From: Deltaproteobacteria bacterium
GTDB lineage: Bacteria; UBA10199; SPLOWO2-01-44-7
Reading direction: 5' to 3'
NCBI GenBank assembly: GCA_016213065.1
Contig: JACRBV010000012.1
Location: 1 to 38,880, forward strand
DNA length: 38,880 bases
Shown piece after piece: positions 13,830 to 20,224 of the stretch (position 1 is its first letter; each line of letters starts with the position of its first letter). Under the pieces are notes generated by a model, which ran no database searches, was not told the DNA's origin, and saw only the letters and a program-made list of their open reading frames with translations. Both the position numbers and the translations under genes were made by a program.

Positions 13830-14041
13830 AAATAAAATATGATCCCCGAGTGGATGCCGCATACATATCCTTTAAAAAAGGTCCGACACAAGTTACGACG
13901 GTCCGTTTGAACGAAGACATCGCTGTAGACTTGGGCCCACACGAAGAAATCGTTGGCATTGAAATCCTAGATGCCAGCGAACACTTAAACCTTAAAGGGA
14001 CTTCCTTTAAATTGGAGCTGGAAAATCTGAAAGTCGCTTAA
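13826..14041 (+). CDS. DUF2283 protein, probable antitoxin partner
   Basis: A 71-residue protein with the DUF2283 signature: MKIKYDPRVDAAYISFK, then D-I-A-V-D-L-G-P and VGIEILDASEHL. The ATG at 13826 is chosen because GGAGG lies at 13815-13819 and the start overlaps the preceding stop (ATGA); the longer reading from 13778 is an overlap artefact. DUF2283 proteins are short, uncharacterised and commonly encoded next to DUF4258 genes. The gene ends 27 bp before terminator T2. Confidence 0.8.
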   Translation: MKIKYDPRVDAAYISFKKGPTQVTTVRLNEDIAVDLGPHEEIVGIEILDASEHLNLKGTSFKLELENLKVA

Positions 14042-14068
14042 TCAAAAATCCGTTCAGGAAGAAATGAA

Positions 14069-14112
14069 AAAAGCCTTTTGAGTTTCAAACCTCAAAAGGC
14101 TTTTTTGTTTTT
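14069..14112 (+). terminator. Rho-independent terminator T2 (identical to T1 and T3)
   Basis: Same 44 bases as T1, including loop and T tract. The bases just upstream (AAATGAA) are also shared with T3, giving about 50 identical bases between T2 and T3. It closes the DUF4258-DUF2283 module. Confidence 0.92.
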
Positions 14113-14134
14113 TGAACACCTGCTTGCTTTTAGA

Positions 14135-14166
14135 CTCATATTGAGTATGATTGTACTCAATATGAG
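14135..14166 (+). promoter_or_regulatory. 32-bp palindromic operator over the start of the HTH-nucleotidyltransferase gene
   Basis: Perfect 13-bp arms CTCATATTGAGTA (14135-14147) and TACTCAATATGAG (14154-14166) flank TGATTG. The right arm includes the ATG at 14162-14164. It is a likely binding site for the encoded winged-helix protein and, as RNA, could hide the start codon. Confidence 0.75.
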
Positions 14167-14776
14167 CACAACGCAAACGGCACTTCATATACTTTTTGGC
14201 TCCAGAACAAGAGCGAATCTCATCACGTTGTTTGTAACTCATCCAAATGAAGCTTTTTATGTCCGCCAATTGGCCAAACGGATTTGTCAATCCACAACTC
14301 CCGTTGTTCGTGAATTGAAGAAACTCGAAAATTTGGGTCTGGTTACCAGTGAAACAAAAGCCAATGCCAAATACTATCTGTTGAACACAGCGTCGCCCAT
14401 CTACTCTGAATTGCAGTCACTTGTTCTAAAAACGACCGGCATTGGTGACATCCTTAAAAAATATCTGCAACCCTTCTCCTCTTTGTTGTTCGCATTTATC
14501 TATGGTTCCTTTGCAACCACAGAGGCAGGGCCAAAGAGCGATATTGATTTGTTTTTGATCGGTCAAATTTCCGCGAATGTACTGGCAAAAACAATCAAAG
14601 AAGCGGAAAAACAGCTCGGAAGAGAAGTGCAATATTCTTTGTTTGACAAAAAGGAATTTTTGAAAAAATCAAAAAAGGGCAATGACTTTATCGATCAAAT
14701 CATCAAGGGACCCAAAATAATGTTGATCGGAGATGAAAATGAATTTAAGCGATTTGCAAAAACAGGGATGGATTAG
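14162..14776 (+). CDS. Winged-helix plus MNT-type nucleotidyltransferase (probable antitoxin)
   Basis: A 204-residue protein. Residues about 8-75 form a winged-helix DNA-binding domain (RTRANLITLFVTH, FYVRQLAKRI, VVRELKKLENLGLV, NAKYYLLN). From about residue 105 there is a minimal nucleotidyltransferase with YGSFATTEAGPKSDIDLFLI, carrying the G-S and D-x-D metal-binding motif. In MNT-HEPN systems this enzyme modifies (AMPylates) and silences the HEPN RNase. The start at 14162 is chosen because upstream codons translate terminator T2. The gene overlaps the HEPN gene by 38 bp. The added DNA-binding domain and the operator palindrome suggest autoregulation. Confidence 0.88.
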   Translation: MSTTQTALHILFGSRTRANLITLFVTHPNEAFYVRQLAKRICQSTTPVVRELKKLENLGLVTSETKANAKYYLLNTASPIYSELQSLVLKTTGIGDILKKYLQPFSSLLFAFIYGSFATTEAGPKSDIDLFLIGQISANVLAKTIKEAEKQLGREVQYSLFDKKEFLKKSKKGNDFIDQIIKGPKIMLIGDENEFKRFAKTGMD

Positions 14777-15176
14777 GCCATTTAAGGCGGGCGCTTCACA
14801 GGCCAAAGACCGCCTGAATCTGGCCAAAAGGGATATTGCCACCGCCAGAAAACTCTTGGGCAGTGATTCCGACTGGGCCTTTAGCATCGCCTACAATGCT
14901 GTATTGCAAGCGGCCAGAGCATTGATGTTTGCCAAAGGCTGGCGGCCGGCAACGGGAGAAGGTCAGCATATGGCCGCCGTGCGATTTGCGAAAGCCGTCA
15001 TAGGCAAGGAATTGGGAGACGAAATATATCTCTTTGATAAAATGCGCTCCAAGAGACATCGAGTTATCTATGATGTTAGCGGTTCTGTCTCCAAACAGGA
15101 GGCAAAATCAGCGTTCGATTTTGCCATACACTTTGTCGAAACCGTCGAAAAATATCTTCAGAAAATGATCAAATGA
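14739..15176 (+). CDS. HEPN-domain protein (probable toxin of the MNT-HEPN pair)
   Basis: A 145-residue all-helical HEPN protein. Helices at about residues 20-42 (QAKDRLNLAKRDIATARKLL), 45-65 (AFSIAYNAVLQAARAL) and 115-140 are clear. The loop motif RSKRHRVIYD at 103-112 sits where HEPN RNases have their R-x4-6-H catalytic pair, but spacing here is R-x3-H, so catalysis is uncertain. The ATG at 14739 is chosen because GGAG lies six bases upstream; ATG 14733 touches it. The stop codon TGA is the first triplet of the sequence shared by T2 and T3. Confidence 0.85.
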   Translation: MNLSDLQKQGWIRPFKAGASQAKDRLNLAKRDIATARKLLGSDSDWAFSIAYNAVLQAARALMFAKGWRPATGEGQHMAAVRFAKAVIGKELGDEIYLFDKMRSKRHRVIYDVSGSVSKQEAKSAFDFAIHFVETVEKYLQKMIK

Positions 15177-15177
15177 A

Positions 15178-15221
15178 AAAAGCCTTTTGAGTTTCAAACC
15201 TCAAAAGGCTTTTTTGTTTTT
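15178..15221. terminator. Terminator T3 between convergent modules (identical to T1 and T2)
   Basis: Same 44 bases as T1 and T2, placed between the HEPN stop (15176) and the stop of the minus-strand nucleotidyltransferase gene (15220-15222). With A and T tracts on both sides it can terminate in both directions. Confidence 0.92.
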
Positions 15222-15849
15222 ATTTCTTCTGAAACCAGGCTTCCAGTTTTTTAGAAGCCTCGCTCTTGCTTAATTTTTTACGAAACACTTCTTCGTAAAT
15301 TTTGAGAACCCAATCGAGGGCATCCTGAATTTCTTTAGCTCCCGCCCTCTCCCTCAACCGTTGCATGTCGGCTTTTCCAAGCTCCAAAAGGAAAAGGGCG
15401 TTGAGTCCATCAATGCCGGATTTCCAAAACTTATAAGCGGCAAGGCGATCGACAATCAGATCTTCAAGGGAAATAATTTTCAGTGGAATGCTCTCAACAT
15501 CAATTTGATCGCTTTTTTCACCCGGATTCAAAGTCGCCGATGGAAATTCGATGTAAATTTTCAGGAGCTCATTTATAAAATCTTTTCCACGCCTCTTGAA
15601 ACCCAATTCTTCCATTACTTTCCAGAGTAAAGGACCTCCCATGGCAATCATGTCGATATCTTTCGTGGCATAATTGCCGTCGGTATAGAATTCAACGGCC
15701 GCACCACCCACCAAAACAGGATCTTCGCCAATTTTGCGCAGAGCTTCAGCTATCACGGCGGCAATTTTGACACCACGTCTGGCCAAATCTTTTTCCCCGG
15801 CGGCTTTGCGCAGGAGGCTTTTCAGATTATTTAAATTTTTTGAGCGCAT
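15220..15849 (-). CDS. AbiEii/DUF6036-like nucleotidyltransferase (probable toxin)
   Basis: A 209-residue protein with the nucleotidyltransferase core DPVLVGGAAVEFYTDG then TKDIDMIAMGG, giving the G-G (48-49) and D-x-D (D64, D66) metal site. A second region ISLEDLIVDRLAAYKFW is typical of this superfamily. It ends in a basic helix region K-L-S-K-S-E-A-S-K-K-L. The start at 15849 is preferred because it matches the fold and gives a 23-bp overlap with the antitoxin gene; 15921 is an in-frame upstream start. Related enzymes (AbiEii, MenT) block translation by transferring nucleotides to tRNA. Pairing with a Phd-type antitoxin instead of AbiEi is unusual in my experience. Confidence 0.8.
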   Translation of the reverse strand: MRSKNLNNLKSLLRKAAGEKDLARRGVKIAAVIAEALRKIGEDPVLVGGAAVEFYTDGNYATKDIDMIAMGGPLLWKVMEELGFKRRGKDFINELLKIYIEFPSATLNPGEKSDQIDVESIPLKIISLEDLIVDRLAAYKFWKSGIDGLNALFLLELGKADMQRLRERAGAKEIQDALDWVLKIYEEVFRKKLSKSEASKKLEAWFQKK

Positions 15850-16171
15850 TTTGTTTATATGGTTTTTGGCCTTTGCGACTGAGTTTGGAAATATCAAACA
15901 TATTTTTGATGGATTCAACAACGGCCTTTCTCTGCGGTCTTTCTTTTTCCCACTCTGTCAGACTTATTTTGCGTGGGACATAAACCGGCGCTTCTTTTTC
16001 TCCGACCCACGAAAGAAATTCGGAATAAGGAACTAAAATGGCGGCCGGCTTACCGTTGAGTGTAATAGCCAACAGACGTTTTTGTCCACTGACCTTGGCA
16101 ACTTTTTCGGAGAGCTTGGCCTTTACCTCAGTTAAAGGTTCAAAATCGATATTGAGAAGGTTGGTGTTCAT
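15827..16171 (-). CDS. Phd/YefM-type antitoxin, first gene of the minus-strand module
   Basis: A 114-residue protein. The N-terminal FEPLTEVKAKLSEKVAKVS and the strand AITLNGKPAAILVPYSEFLS are the Phd/YefM dimer core. The C-terminal 60 residues (PRKISLTEWEKERPQRK onward) are longer and more basic than usual and would contact the toxin. It has its own strong promoter and palindrome upstream, separated by element R2. It overlaps the downstream nucleotidyltransferase gene by 23 bp. Confidence 0.82.
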   Translation of the reverse strand: MNTNLLNIDFEPLTEVKAKLSEKVAKVSGQKRLLAITLNGKPAAILVPYSEFLSWVGEKEAPVYVPRKISLTEWEKERPQRKAVVESIKNMFDISKLSRKGQKPYKQNALKKFK

Positions 16172-16183
16172 AAGGGCTATTTA

Positions 16184-16237
16184 TACTCCGCAAACTCTCC
16201 GAGTTTGCTTCGCGACCCGGCAAAGCCGTGTCTTGAC
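16184..16237 (-). repeat. Palindromic element R2 (right border, inverted copy of R1)
   Basis: Fifty-four bases in inverted orientation to R1, with the stem GCAAACTC/GAGTTTGC (loop TCC), the small hairpin CGGC-AAA-GCCG and the end GTCAAG. It lies in the 5' leader of the minus-strand toxin-antitoxin operon. Confidence 0.85.
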
Positions 16238-16268
16238 TATTATAATAGTCTTTTAACTAGTCTGTCAA
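16235..16268 (-). promoter_or_regulatory. Promoter and operator of the Phd-nucleotidyltransferase operon
   Basis: On the minus strand a consensus TTGACA (16268-16263) and TATAAT (16244-16239) are 18 bp apart. The -10 box lies in the perfect 16-bp palindrome GACTATTATAATAGTC (16235-16250); a further GACTA occurs in the spacer. This is the expected layout for autorepression by the antitoxin. The leader of about 60 nt contains element R2. Confidence 0.85.
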
Positions 16269-16270
16269 GA

Positions 16271-17260
16271 TTACCCAATCTTCATCTCTTTGGGGACTTT
16301 GTTGGTGAAGTGGCAGGCGCTTTGTTGGTCTGGGCGGCCGTGATTTTCTAGCGGCGGCTCTGTGCGTACGCAGAGGTCTTCGCAATAGGTACAGCGCGGG
16401 TGGAAGGAACAGCCTGTGGAGAGTAGGATGGCGGAGGGAACGTCCCCTTTTAATGGGATTCTTTCGATTTTGTGTTCGGGATTTGGGAGAGGGACTGCGG
16501 AGATTAAAGCCTGCGTGTAGGGATGTTGTACATAAGCCAATTGTTCCGCGGGAAATGTTTCCACAATTTTTCCCAGATACATCACGGCAATGCGATCGCT
16601 GATTTGGGAGACTACTTTCAAATCGTGCGAAATAAAAATGGTGGTGAGATGAAATTGCTTCTGCAATTTTTTGAACAGATTCAAAATTTCACCCTGAATG
16701 GAAACATCCAACGCCGAAAGAGGTTCATCGGCCACAATCAGATCGGGTTTCAATGCAATGGCCCGCGCAATACCGACGCGTTGACGCTGGCCGCCGCTGA
16801 ATTCGTGGGGGTATTTGTTGTAATCATCGGCACTCAAACCCACCAACTCCAATAATTCCGCAACTTCTTCTTCCCGCTGTTTAGCATTGCCGCGTTTGTG
16901 AATGATGAGGGGTTCTTCGATAATTTCACCCACCTGCATGCGGGGATTCAAAGAGGCGAAGGGGTCCTGAAAAATCATCTGCATGCGGGCGCGCAATTCT
17001 CTTAATTTTTTCTTTGAAACCGCGGAAATATCCTGTCCGTCGAAAAATATTTTCCCTGCGTTGGGTTTCAGCAAATGGATCAAAAGATTTCCCAGTGTAG
17101 TTTTACCGCAACCGGATTCTCCCACAATTCCCAGAGTTTCTCCTTTGGCTAATTCAAAGGAAACACCGTTCACCGCGTGGACAAACTTTTTTCCCCGGCC
17201 AAAAAAACCGCCGCCAGTTGGGAAATATTTCATCAGATTTTCAGCTTTCAATAAATTCAT
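16271..17260 (-). CDS. Peptide/nickel-type ABC importer ATPase (DppF/OppF type)
   Basis: A 329-residue ATPase powering uptake through the permease pair encoded upstream. Motifs: Walker A GESGCGKTTLG, Q-loop FQDPFASLNPRM, signature LSGGQRQRVGIARA (as FSGGQRQ), Walker B LIVADEPLSALD, and the switch His in FISHDL. The C-terminal oligopeptide-specific extension with spaced cysteines (CSFHPRCTYCEDLC) is present. It begins 3 bp after the OppD-type stop, as last gene of the operon. N-terminal sequence KAENLMKYFPTGGG is typical of the F subunit, which pairs with the D subunit as a heterodimer. Confidence 0.93.
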   Translation of the reverse strand: MNLLKAENLMKYFPTGGGFFGRGKKFVHAVNGVSFELAKGETLGIVGESGCGKTTLGNLLIHLLKPNAGKIFFDGQDISAVSKKKLRELRARMQMIFQDPFASLNPRMQVGEIIEEPLIIHKRGNAKQREEEVAELLELVGLSADDYNKYPHEFSGGQRQRVGIARAIALKPDLIVADEPLSALDVSIQGEILNLFKKLQKQFHLTTIFISHDLKVVSQISDRIAVMYLGKIVETFPAEQLAYVQHPYTQALISAVPLPNPEHKIERIPLKGDVPSAILLSTGCSFHPRCTYCEDLCVRTEPPLENHGRPDQQSACHFTNKVPKEMKIG

Positions 17261-17263
17261 GTT

Positions 17264-18226
17264 TTATCCCGGATAAAAACAGCGGGCTGTCTGTTTCGGC
17301 AATTTTTCTTCCATCAACGGTTTTTCTGCGCGGCACCTCGCCTGCACTTTTGGGCAACGATTTTGAAAATAACAGGCCGCCGGCAAATTCATGAGAGACG
17401 GAACATCCCCGGGAATGGTGGCCAAAAGCTGATCCTTCGGTAATTTTTTCAAAGGCGGAATCGCGGCCAACAATCCTTTGGTATACGGATGTTGTGGTTT
17501 TGCAAAAACATCGGCACTGGGTCCCTCTTCCACCAATTCTCCCGCGTACATAACCATCACGCGGTTTGAAACTTCGGCTATCACACCGAGATCGTGCGAA
17601 ATCAAAAGGAGAGCCATCCCTAGTTCCTGTTGCAATTTCGCCAAGAGCTCCAGAATTTGCGCCTGAATAGTAACATCCAGCGCCGTCGTCGGTTCGTCGG
17701 CAATCAGCAAATCGGGTTTGCAGGCTAGAGCCATCGCAATCATTACGCGTTGGCGCATACCACCCGAGAGTTGATGAGGGTAATCGTCGATTCTCTCTTT
17801 GGGAGAGGGAATCCCAACCATGTGCAGAAGTTCCAAAATGCGGGAAGTCACCTGTTTTTTCGTTCCCCCCTCATGGATAATAATCGCTTCGCCAATCTGA
17901 TCGCCGATTGTAAAAACGGGATTGAGCGAACTCATGGGTTCCTGAAAAACCATCGCGATATTTTTGCCGCGAATTTTGCGCATTTCTTTTTCTGGAAGTT
18001 GCAACAAATCCGTCCCATTCCACAAAACCTCACCGCCAACGGTTTTCCCGGGCGGAGAAATAAGACGCATGAGAGATAGGGACATCACACTCTTGCCGGA
18101 GCCCGATTCCCCCACAAGCCCCACCGACTCTCTTTTGTTGATGATAAAAGAAACATCATCCACCGCTTTCACAATCCCCGCGGGAATATAAAAATAAGTC
18201 CGCAAATTTTTGACTTCCAGCAACAA
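17264..18226 (-). CDS. Peptide/nickel-type ABC importer ATPase (DppD/OppD type)
   Basis: A 320-residue ATPase. Motifs: Walker [14 protein letters not shown]-loop [12 protein letters not shown], signature [14 protein letters not shown], Walker [14 protein letters not shown], and ISHDLGV. The C-terminal extension [14 protein letters not shown] matches the oligopeptide/dipeptide family, in which these cysteines can bind an iron-sulfur cluster in some members. N-terminal [15 protein letters not shown] is the D-subunit form. Start follows AGGAGA at a normal distance. It lies between the OppC-type permease (36 bp upstream) and the F subunit. Confidence 0.93.
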   Translation of the reverse strand: MLLEVKNLRTYFYIPAGIVKAVDDVSFIINKRESVGLVGESGSGKSVMSLSLMRLISPPGKTVGGEVLWNGTDLLQLPEKEMRKIRGKNIAMVFQEPMSSLNPVFTIGDQIGEAIIIHEGGTKKQVTSRILELLHMVGIPSPKERIDDYPHQLSGGMRQRVMIAMALACKPDLLIADEPTTALDVTIQAQILELLAKLQQELGMALLLISHDLGVIAEVSNRVMVMYAGELVEEGPSADVFAKPQHPYTKGLLAAIPPLKKLPKDQLLATIPGDVPSLMNLPAACYFQNRCPKVQARCRAEKPLMEEKLPKQTARCFYPG

Positions 18227-18262
18227 AGATATCTCTCCTTTTCACCTCTCCCTTGAAGGGAA

Positions 18263-19111
18263 TTACACGTTTTTCAACCTCGGATCAATCGCGTCTCTTA
18301 ATGCTTCGCCTACTAAATTATAAGCGGTGATTGTGATAAAAATTGCGAAGCCCGGAGATAATGTGAGCCACCAAGCCACATCCATAAAGGCTTGCGCCTG
18401 AGACAAAATGGCGCCCCAACTTGGCACTTGTGGCGGAACTCCAAATCCCAAAAATGACAGCGCACTCTCGGTCAAAATTGCCGCCGCAACACCAAAGCTG
18501 GCGCTCACGAGCACCGGCGCCAAACTGTTTGGCAAAAGATGTTTAAAAATAATCCGAAAATTCGACGCGCCTTGTTGTCGAACCGCTTTCACAAAATCCT
18601 GATTCCTGAATTTCAAAAATTCCCCGCGAATCAAACGCGCAATTCCGGTCCACTGCGTTACGCCAATCACGACCATGATGTTGTAAATACTGGGACCGAC
18701 GAAAGCGAGAACGGCAAGAATTAAAAAGAAAGTTGGAAAACACAGCATCACTTCAATAGCTCTGGAAATAAGCATGTCGATCCAACCGCCATAGTAACCG
18801 GCCAAGGCGCCAAGAAAAATTCCGATGGCAACATAAATACCCACCGCCACAAAACCAACACTGAGAGAAATGCGCGAACCGTAAAGAAGACGGCTCAAAA
18901 CATCGCGCCCCAGATCATCGGTCCCCAACCAATGAATCCAACTTGGGGCTTTCAAAATTTGGTCGAGATCATACGCATCGGGAGAATAGGGACTGATCCA
19001 CGGAGCGCCAACCGCTAAAACCCCCATGAGCAAAACCAGCACCAAAGCAATCACCGCCAATTTCGAACGGCTATATTGTTGCCAAACCAATCGCCAATAA
19101 GATTGTTTCAT
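18263..19111 (-). CDS. ABC importer permease (DppC/OppC type)
   Basis: A 282-residue inner-membrane permease. A cytoplasmic N-terminus leads into a first helix at about residues 17-38, then an extracytoplasmic stretch HWLGTDDLGRDVLSRLLYGSR that is diagnostic of the C-type permease, then five further helices. The ATPase-contact EAA loop is visible as VRQQGASNFRIIFKHLLPN. The protein ends in R-D-A-I-D-P-R-L, also family-typical. A large hairpin (19135-19217) separates it from oppB upstream, which may lower its expression relative to the first two genes. Confidence 0.93.
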   Translation of the reverse strand: MKQSYWRLVWQQYSRSKLAVIALVLVLLMGVLAVGAPWISPYSPDAYDLDQILKAPSWIHWLGTDDLGRDVLSRLLYGSRISLSVGFVAVGIYVAIGIFLGALAGYYGGWIDMLISRAIEVMLCFPTFFLILAVLAFVGPSIYNIMVVIGVTQWTGIARLIRGEFLKFRNQDFVKAVRQQGASNFRIIFKHLLPNSLAPVLVSASFGVAAAILTESALSFLGFGVPPQVPSWGAILSQAQAFMDVAWWLTLSPGFAIFITITAYNLVGEALRDAIDPRLKNV

Positions 19112-19134
19112 TATAAATTCTCTCTATCTCTCTG

Positions 19135-19217
19135 AAAAGGTGGGTGGCAGGCGAATGCTTGTCAGCCCGATCTTTCGGGAGGGCGTGCAAGTATTCGCCT
19201 GACAGGACCCACCTTTT
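19135..19217 (-). repeat. Large hairpin between the two permease genes
   Basis: Arms AAAAGGTGGGT...GGCGAATGCTTG (19135-19161) and CAAGTATTCGCC...ACCCACCTTTT (19188-19217) pair over about 27 bp with minor bulges. The loop contains an inner CCCGA/TCGGG hairpin. It fills most of the oppB-oppC spacer, and the T run on the distal side is short. It could protect upstream mRNA or attenuate downstream genes. Confidence 0.85.
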
Positions 19218-19227
19218 CCGTGGATGT

Positions 19228-20223
19228 TTATTCAAATGAAATCCTTGGATCTACCATTACGTAAAGTAAATCGCTCAACAGCAAACTCACCAATGTTAAC
19301 ATGGCATCGATGGTTGCGATCGCCATGATGAGAGGATAGTCTCTGCTCAAGACCGCCTCAAATCCAAGTCTTCCCATTCCGGGAATTGCAAAAATTTGTT
19401 CGATGATGACACTGCCACCAAGCAAAGCCGGCAATAAAGTTCCCATCAGCGTCAACTGCGGAATGAGAGCATTGCGAAATCCGTGCTTCAAAATAACTTT
19501 CCATTCGCTCAAACCTTTGGCGCGCGCTGTGCGAATGTAATCTTGATGAACTACTTCCAGCATCGTGGCGCGGCTGAAACGCGCGAGGAATGCGAAACTG
19601 CCGTAGGTAAGACAGACAACCGGCAGAACAAGATGCCATGTGATATTCCCGAGTTTTTGAAAAAGAGAAAGATTCTCGGCACCATCCGAAATAATTCCCG
19701 CGATCGGAAACCAGTTGAGATAATCGCCGCCCGCCACAAAAACAATCAGAAGCATGGCGATCCAGAAAGACGGAAGAGAATATAAAACATACAAAAATAC
19801 GGCGCTAAGTCTGTCAAACCATCCAACCGGTTTGACGGCGGACAAAATTCCCCACGGGATGGAAACAAGATAAACAATCAAAAGCGTGATGATGTTCAGC
19901 GCCAGCGTGATAGGCAACGTTTGGGCAATTTTTTTCAGCACAGGTTGATGGTCTTTGTAAGAAGTCCCAAAATCAAAAGTCACCACGCGTTTCATCCAAA
20001 GCGCAAATTGTGTTGGAAGTGGTTTATCAAGTCCGTAGAGTTTGCGGGTGTCTTCGATGATTTTTGTGGCGGCTCTTCCAGAAATCATACCCTTCGCAGA
20101 GGCATGGATCTTCATTTCCGCCGGATCACCGGGCGCCAAGCGGATCACAATAAATGTGATCAAAACAATTCCAAACATCGTTGGGACAATCATCAAAAGT
20201 CGTTTGAATAGGTATCGAAACAT
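19228..20223 (-). CDS. ABC importer permease (DppB/OppB type)
   Basis: A 331-residue permease with an N-terminal helix (LLMIVPTMFGIVLITFIVI) followed by the diagnostic RLAPGDPAE, then five more helices. The EAA loop reads ARAKGLSEWKVILKHGFRNAL, and the C-terminus V-D-P-R-I-S-F-E is typical. The start at 20223 (MFRYLFKRLL) is chosen because it matches the family and GGTGGAA of the preceding gene serves as ribosome binding site; the upstream reading to 20253 translates part of the previous gene in another frame. It begins 1 bp after the binding-protein stop, implying coupled translation. Confidence 0.93.
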   Translation of the reverse strand: MFRYLFKRLLMIVPTMFGIVLITFIVIRLAPGDPAEMKIHASAKGMISGRAATKIIEDTRKLYGLDKPLPTQFALWMKRVVTFDFGTSYKDHQPVLKKIAQTLPITLALNIITLLIVYLVSIPWGILSAVKPVGWFDRLSAVFLYVLYSLPSFWIAMLLIVFVAGGDYLNWFPIAGIISDGAENLSLFQKLGNITWHLVLPVVCLTYGSFAFLARFSRATMLEVVHQDYIRTARAKGLSEWKVILKHGFRNALIPQLTLMGTLLPALLGGSVIIEQIFAIPGMGRLGFEAVLSRDYPLIMAIATIDAMLTLVSLLLSDLLYVMVDPRISFE

Positions 20224-20224
20224 T

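Noticed and set aside
14078-14161. N-terminal extension of the winged-helix nucleotidyltransferase
   Set aside because: These codons translate terminator T2 and the operator; the ATG at 14162 fits the fold.
13388-16237. CRISPR array from the repeated terminators and R elements
   Set aside because: Only three and two copies, separated by whole genes, not by short uniform spacers; no cas genes.
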